In this document: piece after piece, positions 8,710 through 16,598 of the stretch
How positions within the stretch are numbered: the first letter of the stretch is position 1
How the letters are laid out: every line of letters begins with the position of its first letter
Assembly (NCBI GenBank): GCA_003725745.1
Contig: RHDP01000001.1
Location: forward strand, 4,906,501-4,970,500
Source: Streptomyces sp. I6
GTDB taxonomy: Bacteria > Actinomycetota > Actinomycetes > Streptomycetales > Streptomycetaceae
Direction: 5' to 3'
Length of the DNA: 64,000 bases
The notes under the pieces: model-generated
Databases searched by the model: none
Seen by the model: only the letters and a program-made list of their open reading frames with translations
What the model was told of the DNA's origin: nothing
Program-made: the position numbers and the translations under genes

Positions 8710-9431
8710 CCACCGCTTCACCCCCTCCCGTCTCGCACCCTCCGGTCCCGCCTCCGTCCGCTTCACCCTCGTCCGCCGCAGCCCCGGTCCACCAGAGGCT
8801 CGCCGAACTGACCGCGGCGACAATCGTCCCCCTCCAGCAGGGCTATCTCGCGGACCGGTCCCCGGCCGTCGCCGCTCTCGCCCGCCTGCGCCGCGGCGCG
8901 GGCCGCGAGGCGGGCGAGTTGCCCGACCTGTGGAACCTGGTCGACACCGGCCCGCTCCACACCCGTACGGACGGGTCACGGGCGTTGAGCGAGCGCGAGC
9001 TGACCGGCGCCGAGAACGCCCTGCACGCAGCGCTCACGCTGTGGGCGTTCCACCAGCAGTCCCGCGGCACCCCCATGCACTGCCGGCACACCCGTGACCG
9101 GCCACGCGGTCTGGGTGCGGCGGTCCGGCGCCTGATGCCGGCCGACGGCGTGGACGAACCCGTCCGCAAGCGCCTGGTCCGCGCAGGCACCGCCCCCAAC
9201 CTCGTCACCCTCACCCAGCGGCTGCGCGACCTCGTCGCCCTGCTGCGCCGTGACGACATCCCGCTCGACTACGCGCTCCTCGCCGGCCAGCTCTACACCT
9301 GGCAGTGGCCCGACGGGCCCGCCGCCGTCCGCCGCAGCTGGGGCCGCTCCTTCCACGAGCTGGCTCGGGCCGCTGCGGCCTCGGAAGAGAACACCACCAT
9401 GGACAGCCACACCGACAAGGACGCCTCGTGA
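8706..9431 (+). CDS. cse2: Cascade small subunit Cse2 (CasB/Cas11e)
   Basis: A 241-residue small subunit of type I-E Cascade; the dimer stabilises the displaced non-target strand. Family-like segments are LRRGAGREAGELPDLW, ENALHAALTLWAFHQQ, LGAAVRRLM and VTLTQRLRDLVALLRRDDIPLDYALLAGQLYTWQ, the last being the typical C-terminal helix bundle. It is longer than E. coli CasB (about 160 residues), mainly through a Pro/Ser-rich N-terminal extension of some 27 residues. It overlaps cas8e by 4 bp (ATGA) and cas7e by 4 bp, which suggests translational coupling and equal stoichiometric control by one transcript. Confidence 0.94.
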   Translation: MTTASPPPVSHPPVPPPSASPSSAAAPVHQRLAELTAATIVPLQQGYLADRSPAVAALARLRRGAGREAGELPDLWNLVDTGPLHTRTDGSRALSERELTGAENALHAALTLWAFHQQSRGTPMHCRHTRDRPRGLGAAVRRLMPADGVDEPVRKRLVRAGTAPNLVTLTQRLRDLVALLRRDDIPLDYALLAGQLYTWQWPDGPAAVRRSWGRSFHELARAAAASEENTTMDSHTDKDAS

Positions 9432-10624
9432 GCCGCATCTTCCTCGACGTGCACGCCCTCCAGACCGTTCCGCCCAGCAACCTCAATCGCGACGACACCG
9501 GCGCGCCCAAGACCGGGCTCTACGGGGGAGTCCCGCGTGCCCGCGTCTCCAGCCAGGCGTGGAAGCGGGCCATCCGCACCTCCTTCAAGGACGAGCAGCT
9601 GCTCGACCCCGCCGAGCTGGGCGTGCGGACGAAGAAGATCGTGGAACTCCTCGCCGACCGGATCGCGGCGCTCGACCCGTCCGCCGAGCGGGAGACGGCG
9701 CTGAAGCTGGCCGACGAGACCGTCAGGGCCGCGGGCTTCAAGACCGAGGTGCCCAAGCGCAAGGCCGACCATGCGAAGAAGGAGGGCAGCCGCACCCCCG
9801 CACCCGAGAGCAAGTACCTGGTCTTCCTCAGCTCCCGGCAGCTTGACGGCCTGGCGCGCCTCGCTCTCGACGGCGCCTCCGACATCACGGCCTTCCTCAA
9901 GACCAAGGAGAACAAGGCCCGCGCCAAGGAACTCGCGGACACCCGGCACTCCGTCGACATCGCCCTCTTCGGCCGCATGGTCGCCGATGTCGCCGACATC
10001 AACGTCGACGCCGCTGTACAGGTCGCACACGCCCTCAGCGTCCACCGGGTCGACAACGAGTCGGACTACTACACCGCCGTCGACGACGAGAACACGGACG
10101 AGGAGACCGGCGCCGGAATGATCGGTACCGTCGACTTCAACTCCGCCACGCTCTACCGGTACGCCTCACTCGGAGTGCACCAGCTCGCCGCCAACCTCGG
10201 CGCGGGCCTGCGCGACGACGAACCGCACACCGAGCCCGTCCGGCGTGCGATCGAGGCGTTCGTGCACGCCTTCACCTCATCCCTGCCCACCGGGAAGATC
10301 AACACCTTCGGTCACCACACCCAGCCCGACGCCGTCGTCGTCAGGCTCCGCACCACCCGGCCCATCAGCTACGTCGCCGCGTTCGAGGACCCGGTCCGCA
10401 GCGACGGCGGCGGTCACCTCCGTGAGGCATCCGACCGGCTCGCCGCCTACGCCGCCGACATCGAGCGCGCATACGGCGACCCCGGCAGTACCCGTACCTG
10501 GGTGCTGCGCGTCGGCCCCGCCACGCAGAAGCTGGCCGGGCTCGGCACGGAGACCGATACGCTGCGCGAACTCGCGGCCAACGTTGCCTGCGCCGTCGCG
10601 GAGCGCCTGGAGAAGCCCGCATGA
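9428..10624 (+). CDS. cas7e: Cascade backbone protein Cas7e (Cse4/CasC)
   Basis: A 398-residue RAMP protein that polymerises along the crRNA as the Cascade backbone. The N-terminus IFLDVHALQTVPPSNLNRDD followed by GLYGGVPRARVSSQAWKRAIR is the family signature; GTVDFNSATLYRYAS and LPTGKINTFGHHTQPDAVVV are also characteristic. The GTG at 9428 is chosen because it overlaps the cse2 stop (GTGA) and gives exactly the family N-terminus. It overlaps cas5e by 4 bp. Confidence 0.96.
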   Translation: MSRIFLDVHALQTVPPSNLNRDDTGAPKTGLYGGVPRARVSSQAWKRAIRTSFKDEQLLDPAELGVRTKKIVELLADRIAALDPSAERETALKLADETVRAAGFKTEVPKRKADHAKKEGSRTPAPESKYLVFLSSRQLDGLARLALDGASDITAFLKTKENKARAKELADTRHSVDIALFGRMVADVADINVDAAVQVAHALSVHRVDNESDYYTAVDDENTDEETGAGMIGTVDFNSATLYRYASLGVHQLAANLGAGLRDDEPHTEPVRRAIEAFVHAFTSSLPTGKINTFGHHTQPDAVVVRLRTTRPISYVAAFEDPVRSDGGGHLREASDRLAAYAADIERAYGDPGSTRTWVLRVGPATQKLAGLGTETDTLRELAANVACAVAERLEKPA

Positions 10625-11354
10625 GCGTGCTCGTCCTCCGCTTGGCTGGTCCGCTGCAATCCTGGGGAGCCTCCTCCCGGTTCACTCGCCGCACCACCGA
10701 ATCGGCCCCGACAAAGAGCGGCGTGGTCGGCCTGCTCGCCGCGGCGGCCGGCATCGAACGAGGCGACGACGAGCGCCTCGCTCCGCTGGCGGCACTCCGG
10801 TTCGGGGTGCGCATCGACCAGCCAGGCACCCGCATCCGGGACTTCCACACCGCCCACCACGGCGTCACCGACACGTCCATGCCCCTGTCTGAGCGGTTCT
10901 ACCTCGCCGATGCCGTCTTCGTCGCCGCCGTCGAGGGTGACCACGTCCTGCTCAGCGATCTGCGCGCCGCCCTGCACGCGCCGGTGTACCCGCCCTACCT
11001 CGGCCGGCGCTCGTGCCCGCCCGCCGAGCCGCTCGTCCTGCAACTGCACGAGCACGCACACGGCATCGAGGACGTGCTCAGGACCACGCCGTGGCAGGCC
11101 GCGGACTGGTACCGCAGGCGCCACCGGCCCCGGACTACCTGACCGTGCTGCGTGAGGCGTCCGGCGACGAGACAACCGAGACGGCGGACCTGCTGCACGA
11201 CCAGCCGGTCAGCTTCGACGCCGGCCACCGGCGGCACGCGCCACGCACCGTCGTCACCGATCCTGTGCCCGTCCCGATCCCCGCGGGCGGCGATCCGCGG
11301 TACGCGCACGACCCGTTCACCGCCCTCGACTCCCTGGAGGAGGAAAGCGCCTGA
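10621..11354 (+). CDS. cas5e: Cascade subunit Cas5e (CasD), frameshifted as assembled
   Basis: Cas5e caps the 5' handle of the crRNA in Cascade. The N-terminus LVLRLAGPLQSWGASSRFTRRTTESAPTKSGVVGLLAAA is diagnostic of the family. As assembled, the frame stops at 11142, after residue 173. The missing C-terminus continues in the next frame (...PDYLTVLREASGDETTETADLLHD...DPFTALDSLEEESA) to a stop at 11352-11354, abutting the cas6e ATG. Restoring one C in the run at 11128-11131 gives an uninterrupted 244-residue protein of normal length. Because other genes in this window show the same kind of loss, a sequencing error is more likely than a true mutation. Confidence 0.9.
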
Positions 11355-12140
11355 TGTTCATCTCCCGATTCCGCGTCAACACCGCGCGATCCGGCGCGCG
11401 CCGCCTCCTGTCCTCGCCCCAGCCCCTCCACGCCGCCGTCATGTCGTCGTTCCCCGGCATCCTGCCCTCCGACCGCCCGGCGCCCGCCGCCCCCGTGTGC
11501 TGTGGCGCCTGGACCAGCGGAGCCGCGCCGAGGTGCTGCTCTACATCGTCAGTCCCCACCGCCCCGACCTGACGCATCTGGTCGAACAGGCCGGTTGGCC
11601 CGCCGCCTTCGATCCCGCGAACCCGGGCTGGCAGACCCGGCCCTACACGCCGTTCCTCGACCGGCTGGGGCGGGCGACCGCTGGGAGTTCCGCCTGACCG
11701 CGAACCCCGTGCACACCATCCGCCGCAAGGAGGGCGAACCACGCAAGATCACCGCCCATCTGACCCCCACGCACCAGATGGGCTGGCTCCTCGACGAGGA
11801 ACGCCAGCAGCGCCTCGGCTTCCGCGTCTGCGAGAAGCCCGCCGAGCGCAGGCTCCTGCCCGAGGGCACCACACACCAGAAGCGCCCCCACCCGGGTGAC
11901 CGTTACGAGCTGACCGTACGGGACACACGGAAGCTCTCCTTCACCAAGTCCCGCGACCCGGGGAGCCGTCAGGGCAGGCCGGTCACCGTCGTCACCGCCA
12001 CCTTCGAGGGACGGCTGGAGATCACCGAGCCGGACGCCCTGCGCCGCGCGCTCACCCAGGGCGTCGGACGGGCCAGAGCGTACGGCTGCGGTCTCCTCAC
12101 CCTGGCCCCCGTCACCCACCCCGCCCTACGGACGCCATGA
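11354..12140 (+). CDS. cas6e: crRNA-processing endoribonuclease Cas6e (CasE), two frameshifts as assembled
   Basis: Cas6e cuts the repeat RNA at the base of its hairpin and stays bound to the 3' end of the crRNA. Three consecutive frames encode one protein: MFISRFRVNTARSGARRLLSSPQPLHAAVM (frame of 11354), then LWRLDQRSRAEVLLYIVSPHRPDL, then WEFRLTANPVHTIRR ... VTATFEGRLEITEP ... GVGRARAYGCGLLTLAPV, the glycine-rich C-terminal motif of the family. Adding one C to the run at 11490-11494 and one G to the run at 11667-11670 yields a continuous 262-residue protein. Both are single-base losses in homopolymers. The gene overlaps cas1 by 4 bp. Confidence 0.9.
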
Positions 12141-13129
12141 GCACGGTCTCCAGGCGCCCGGCACTCACCCCGAGACACCTCACCCGTACCGGTGAACGCC
12201 TCTCCTTCGTCTATCTGGAACGCTGTACGGTCCACCGCGACGCCAACGCCATCACGGCCCAGGATGCCGAAGGCACCACCCACATTCCCTCCGCGACCAT
12301 CGGCACCTTGCTCCTCGGCCCCGGCACGCGGATCACCCACCAGGCCATGAGTGTTCTGGGCGAGACCGGCGCGGCGGTCTGCTGGGTCGGTGAACACGGC
12401 GTGCGCTACTACGCGTCCGGCCGGGCCCTCAGCCGTACCTCCGCCCTCGTGGAGTCGCAGGCCCGGCAATGGGCCAATCCCCGCAGCCGCCTTGCCGTGG
12501 CACGGGAGATGTACCGGCTGCGCTTCCCGGACGAGGACCCCTCCGGTCTCACCCGGCACGAACTCCTCGGCCGTGAGGGGAAACGGGTCAAGGACCACTA
12601 CCGGGCCGAAGCCGCCCGCACGGGCGTCCCCTGGCGGGGCCGCCGCTACGTTCCCGGCGACTTCAGCAGCGGTGACGCCGTCAACCAGGCCGTCACCGCC
12701 GCTGCCCAGTGCATGTACGGGATAGCCCACGCCGTCGTCACCTCGCTCGGCTGCAGCCCGGCTCTCGGCTTCGTCCACTCGGGCCATGAACTCTCCTTCG
12801 TTCTGGACATCGCCGATCTCTACAAGACCGAGATCGGTATCCCCGTCGCCTTCGACGTGGCTGCACAGAACGAGGAGGACGTCGGCTCTCGCACCCGCCG
12901 CGCTCTGCGGGACCGCATCAACGACACATCGCTGCTGAACCGGTGCGTAGACGACATCAAGCGTCTGCTGCTCCCGGAATCGGCCGGCGACACCGCAACC
13001 GGCAGCCACCAGGACGCAACCCCGGGCGTGGTAACCGATGTGGTCACCCTCCACAGCGACGGCGGCCGCCAGGTCCCCTCCGGCGTCAACTACGGCGGAG
13101 GGGACGACTACGGAGACTCGCTCTGGTGA
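12137..13129 (+). CDS. cas1: CRISPR integrase Cas1 (type I-E)
   Basis: A 330-residue integrase subunit that, with Cas2, inserts new spacers. Metal-binding residues expected from E. coli Cas1 (E141, H208, D221) are present at E147 (LLGREGKRV), H214 (LGFVHSGHELSF) and D227 (VLDIADLYK), a constant offset of six residues. After about residue 295 there is a variable hydrophilic tail with GGDDYGDSLW at the end. It overlaps cas6e and cas2 by 4 bp each. The reading frame is intact, so adaptation is probably functional at the protein level. Confidence 0.97.
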   Translation: MSTVSRRPALTPRHLTRTGERLSFVYLERCTVHRDANAITAQDAEGTTHIPSATIGTLLLGPGTRITHQAMSVLGETGAAVCWVGEHGVRYYASGRALSRTSALVESQARQWANPRSRLAVAREMYRLRFPDEDPSGLTRHELLGREGKRVKDHYRAEAARTGVPWRGRRYVPGDFSSGDAVNQAVTAAAQCMYGIAHAVVTSLGCSPALGFVHSGHELSFVLDIADLYKTEIGIPVAFDVAAQNEEDVGSRTRRALRDRINDTSLLNRCVDDIKRLLLPESAGDTATGSHQDATPGVVTDVVTLHSDGGRQVPSGVNYGGGDDYGDSLW

Positions 13130-13953
13130 CCGTCATCGTCCTCACCAACTGCCCCGCCGGTCTGCGTGGCTTCCTGACACGCTGGCTGCTGGAGATCTCC
13201 GCGGGCGTGTTCGTGGGCAACCCCTCCGCCAGAATCCGCGACCTGCTCTGGGACGAAGTCCAGCAGTACGCGGGCCAGGGCCGGGCCCTGCTGGCCCACA
13301 CCACGAACAACGAGCAGGGTTTCACTTTCCGCACCCACGACCACGCGTGGCACCCGACCGATCTCGAAGGGGTTACCCTGATCCGCCGTCCCGACCCGGC
13401 TTGGCCCTGCTCCCCGCACCCGCGGGGATGGTCCCGGCTGAGCCGAGTAGCCGGCCGCCTGGACGGCCTGCTCCCCGCACCCGCGGGGATGGTCCCCGCA
13501 CACCAGTCCCCTACACCTCAGCCCGCACCTGCTCCCCGCACCCGCGGGGATGGTCCCAGCGAGCCTCCGACGAGGGCCACGGCGACGCACTGCTCCCCGC
13601 ACCCGCGGGGATGGTCCCCCTGGCATCCCCATCCCGAAGGAAGCCAGCGACTGCTCCCCGCACCCGCGGGGATGGTCCCTTCCGCGCCCACTCGTGGTCC
13701 TCGAACTGGTGCTGCTCCCCGCAACCGCGGGGATGGTCCCTTCCGCGCCCACTCGTGGTCCTCGAACTGGTGCTGCTCCCCGCACCCGCGGGGATGGTCC
13801 CGGCAGACCTCAGCGCGTGAACCTCGAGGACCACTGCTCCCCGCACCCGCGGGGGATGGTCCTCACCCACCGGTCAGCGCCCGACCGTCGCATGCCTGCT
13901 CCCCGCACCCGCGGGGATGGTCCCCCGGCGGCGGTGACCGGCGTGGACGGTAG
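13126..13953 (+). CDS. cas2: CRISPR adaptation protein Cas2e, open frame running into array 2
   Basis: The conserved Cas2e core is residues 1-93: TVIVLTNCPAGLRGFLTRW, EISAGVFVGNPSARIRDLLW and a C-terminal DLEGVTLIRRP. That matches the 94-residue E. coli protein in full. The GTG start overlaps the cas1 stop (GTGA). There is no stop codon before the first repeat at 13407; the frame stays open through nine repeats and stops at 13951-13953, giving a formal 275-residue product whose last 182 residues come from repeats and spacers. The single-base loss seen elsewhere in this assembly would move into another frame that is also open through the first repeats (to 13820). The true C-terminus is therefore uncertain and may be repeat-encoded. 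Confidence 0.9.
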   Translation: MTVIVLTNCPAGLRGFLTRWLLEISAGVFVGNPSARIRDLLWDEVQQYAGQGRALLAHTTNNEQGFTFRTHDHAWHPTDLEGVTLIRRPDPAWPCSPHPRGWSRLSRVAGRLDGLLPAPAGMVPAHQSPTPQPAPAPRTRGDGPSEPPTRATATHCSPHPRGWSPWHPHPEGSQRLLPAPAGMVPSAPTRGPRTGAAPRNRGDGPFRAHSWSSNWCCSPHPRGWSRQTSAREPRGPLLPAPAGDGPHPPVSARPSHACSPHPRGWSPGGGDRRGR

Positions 13954-14926
13954 CGGCTGCTCCCCGCACCCGCGGGGATGGTCCCGGGCACCAGGCCATG
14001 GCACTCCTCAGGGGGCACTGCTCCCCGCACCCGCGGGGATGGTCCCAGCTGCGCCCACAGCAGGTTGGTCCCGGGACCTCCCGGACGCGGTCGAGCACGG
14101 TCGGCTGCTCCCCGCACCCGCGGGGATGGTCCACGGATTGTCGGCGCTGAGCACACCCCGCTTGGCTGCTCCCCGCACCCGCGGGGATGGTCCCGTGGGC
14201 GGCTCGGAGAAGAGGAGCGCCGCGCTCTGCTCCCCGCACCCGCGGGGATGGTCCCAAGGTCCAGCGCGCCCTCGACAACCCGCGCACCTGCTCCCCGCAC
14301 CCGCGGGGATGGTCCCCCACGACACCGACCCGCAGGACCTGCCCGTCCCTGCTCCCCGCACCCGCGGGGATGGTCCCCGGTGGGCCTCCTCCTTGGTGAA
14401 CGCCGCGACCTGCTCCCCGCACCCGCGGGGATGGTCCCGCCTATCGGGAAATGATCCGACCATGAGCAAGCTGCTCCCCGCACCCGCGGGGATGGTCCTC
14501 CCGGGTTCCGCTCCCGCTGCTACCCGGATCTCTGCTCCCCGCACCCGCGGGGATGGTCCCTCCTCGCCCGCCAGGTCCTCCGCGACGTCGGCCTGCTCCC
14601 CGCACCCGCGGGGATGGTCCCCAGGTAGCGACCTTGCCGGGGATCTGCTTGAGCTGCTCCCCGCACCCGCGGGGATGGTCCCTACCTCGTGCGCGGCGTC
14701 CAGGTCGAGGTGTCCTGCTCCCCGCACCCGCGGGGATGGTCCCAGCTCAGCCACCCGCTGGTCTTCCTCGGCCGACTGCTCCCCGCACCCGCGGGGATGG
14801 TCCCTCCGGGCCGGACGGCTGGCGGCCGCGACGCTGCTGCTCCCCGCACCCGCGGGGATGGTCCCACGGGCCCTAAGGCCGGCTCACGACCCGATCCGCT
14901 GCTCCCCGCACCCGCGGGGAGATACC
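13407..14926 (+). CRISPR. CRISPR array 2 (type I-E), 25 repeats, immediately after cas2
   Basis: Same 28-nt repeat as array 1 but in the opposite orientation, so crRNA-sense is the plus strand. Repeats start at 13407, 13468, 13529, 13590, 13651, 13712, 13773, 13834, 13896, 13957, 14018, 14105, 14166, 14227, 14288, 14349, 14410, 14471, 14532, 14593, 14654, 14715, 14776, 14837 and 14899. The last one diverges after 22 nt, as is usual at the distal end. Most spacers are 33 nt. Exceptions are a 59-nt segment at 14046-14104, which contains a remnant of a deleted repeat, and a 34-nt spacer at 14865-14898. The repeat at 13712 has one loop substitution, the one at 13834 has one extra G, and the spacers on both sides of 13712 are identical. 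Confidence 0.97.
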
Positions 14927-15010
14927 CCTCGGGCACGGGCGGGCGGCGTTCTCGCACGCCGGCTGCTGGAGCCCGTACCGGCTCGGTGCCGTGTGACTGA
15001 TCGCGGCTCA

Positions 15011-15027
15011 CCGCCCCCGAGGGGCGG
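15011..15027 (-). terminator. Hairpin after sdaA
   Basis: CCGCCCC and GGGGCGG arms with a 3-nt loop lie 7 bp beyond the sdaA stop codon on the minus strand. It also separates sdaA from the distal end of array 2. There is no U-run, which is common for Streptomyces terminators. Confidence 0.5.
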
Positions 15028-15033
15028 CCCGTG

Positions 15034-16404
15034 TCAGCACTCGATGATGTTGACCGCCAGCCCGCCCCTCGCGGTCTCCTTGTACTTGACCGACATGTCC
15101 GCGCCGGTGTCCTTCATGGTCTTGATGACCTTGTCGAGGGAGACCTTGTGGCTGCCGTCGCCGCGCAGCGCCATCCGCGCGGCGGTGACGGCCTTCACCG
15201 CGGCCATGCCGTTGCGCTCGATGCACGGGATCTGGACGAGCCCGCCGACCGGGTCGCAGGTGAGCCCCAGGTTGTGTTCCATGCCGATCTCGGCGGCGTT
15301 TTCGACCTGTTCCGGGGAGCCGCCCATCACCTCGGCGAGCGCGCCCGCCGCCATCGAGCAGGCCGAGCCGACCTCGCCCTGGCAGCCGACCTCGGCGCCG
15401 GAGATCGAGGCGTTCTCCTTGAAGAGCATGCCGATCGCGCCGGCCGCGAGCAGGAAGCGGACCACCCCCTCCTCGTCGGCTCCCGGCACGAAGTTCGTGT
15501 AGTAGTGGAGGACCGCCGGGATGATGCCCGCCGCGCCGTTCGTGGGGGCGGTCACGACACGGCCGCCCGCCGCGTTCTCCTCGTTCACGGCCATCGCGTA
15601 GAGCGTGATCCACTCCATCGCCAGTGCCTTCGGGTCGCCCTCGGAGCGCAGCTTGCGCGCGGTGTTGGCGGCGCGGCGGCGGACCTTGAGCCCGCCCGGG
15701 AGGATGCCCTCGCGGGACATGCCGCGCGAGACGCAGGCCTGCATCACCCGCCAGATGTCCAGCAGCCCCTCGCGGATCTCGTCCTCGGTCCGCCAGGCCT
15801 TCTCGTTCTCCAGCATCAGCGAGGAGATCGACAGTCCCGTCTCGCTGGACAGCCGCAGCAGTTCGTCGCCGGTGCGGAAGGGGTACCTCAGCACGGTGTC
15901 GTCCGGCACGATCGGGTTCTGGCCGGCCACGGCGTCCTCGTCGATGACGAAGCCGCCGCCCACCGAGTAGTACGTCTTCTCCAGAAGCGTCCCGCCCTCG
16001 GCGTCGTACGCCCACAGGGTCATGCCGTTCGCGTGGTACGGGAGTGCCTTGCGGCGGTGCAGCACGAGGTCCCGGTCGAAGTCGAAGGCGATCTCGTGCG
16101 CCCCGAGGAGCCTGATCCGCCCGCTGTTCCTGATCCGCTCGACCTCGTCGTCGGCGGTCTCGACGTCGACCGTCCTGGGTGAGCTGCCCTCCAGGCCCAG
16201 CAGGACGGCCTTGGGGGTGCCGTGGCCGTGCCCGGTCGCGCCGAGGGAGCCGTACAGCTCCGCGCGTATCGCCGCGGTATGGGCCAGCACGCCCTCGTTC
16301 TTGAGCCGGCGGGCGAACATGGCCGCCGCCCTCATCGGGCCGACGGTGTGGGAGCTGGACGGCCCGATGCCGATCGAGAACAGGTCGAAGACCGAGATGG
16401 CCAC
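15034..16404 (-). CDS. sdaA: L-serine ammonia-lyase (iron-sulfur type)
   Basis: A 456-residue single-chain L-serine dehydratase converting L-serine to pyruvate and ammonia. The N-terminal beta domain starts with [24 protein letters not shown], and the alpha domain follows. The three cysteines that hold the 4Fe-4S cluster in this family are at 341 (EVGCQGEVG), 383 (GLTCDPVGG) and 394 (QIPCIERN), with the same spacing of 42 and 11 residues as in the characterised Legionella enzyme. The GTG start at 16404 has an AAGGAG ribosome binding site. It lies downstream of glyA on the same strand, fitting a glycine-to-serine-to-pyruvate catabolic route. Confidence 0.96.
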   Translation of the reverse strand: MAISVFDLFSIGIGPSSSHTVGPMRAAAMFARRLKNEGVLAHTAAIRAELYGSLGATGHGHGTPKAVLLGLEGSSPRTVDVETADDEVERIRNSGRIRLLGAHEIAFDFDRDLVLHRRKALPYHANGMTLWAYDAEGGTLLEKTYYSVGGGFVIDEDAVAGQNPIVPDDTVLRYPFRTGDELLRLSSETGLSISSLMLENEKAWRTEDEIREGLLDIWRVMQACVSRGMSREGILPGGLKVRRRAANTARKLRSEGDPKALAMEWITLYAMAVNEENAAGGRVVTAPTNGAAGIIPAVLHYYTNFVPGADEEGVVRFLLAAGAIGMLFKENASISGAEVGCQGEVGSACSMAAGALAEVMGGSPEQVENAAEIGMEHNLGLTCDPVGGLVQIPCIERNGMAAVKAVTAARMALRGDGSHKVSLDKVIKTMKDTGADMSVKYKETARGGLAVNIIEC

Positions 16405-16537
16405 GGGTGGTACTCCTTGTGGATGGCTGTGCTTTCCCGGGGGACGCGGTGTCCCAGTGCGGCTGTGCCGCAGGCCGGACCCCCGGCGGTGGGGCCGGGG
16501 CAGGAAGGCGCGGGGGTGCGCGCCGGGTGCACGGTGC

Positions 16538-16577
16538 GGGGCACCGCACTCACCGTCCGCGGTGTGCGCGGTGCCCC
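16538..16577 (-). terminator. Inverted repeat between glyA and sdaA
   Basis: A perfect 10-bp stem (GGGGCACCGC/GCGGTGCCCC) with a 20-nt loop that can pair further lies just after the glyA stop codon on the minus strand. It may end or attenuate the glyA transcript before sdaA. Confidence 0.5.
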
Positions 16578-16598
16578 GTCGGTCGTGCTCGGGTCTGC

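Noticed and set aside
10621-12140. cas5e and cas6e as pseudogenes
   Set aside because: The same type of one-base loss affects ligA, gcvH and ilvC, so sequence error is the simpler explanation.
2783-14898. Self-targeting spacers within this window
   Set aside because: I compared the spacers with the gene sequences by eye and noticed no match, but I did not run a search; the rest of the genome is not visible.
13550-15502. A 650-codon plus-strand frame from array 2 into the sdaA region
   Set aside because: Same artefact of stop-free repeats; it continues antisense to sdaA.
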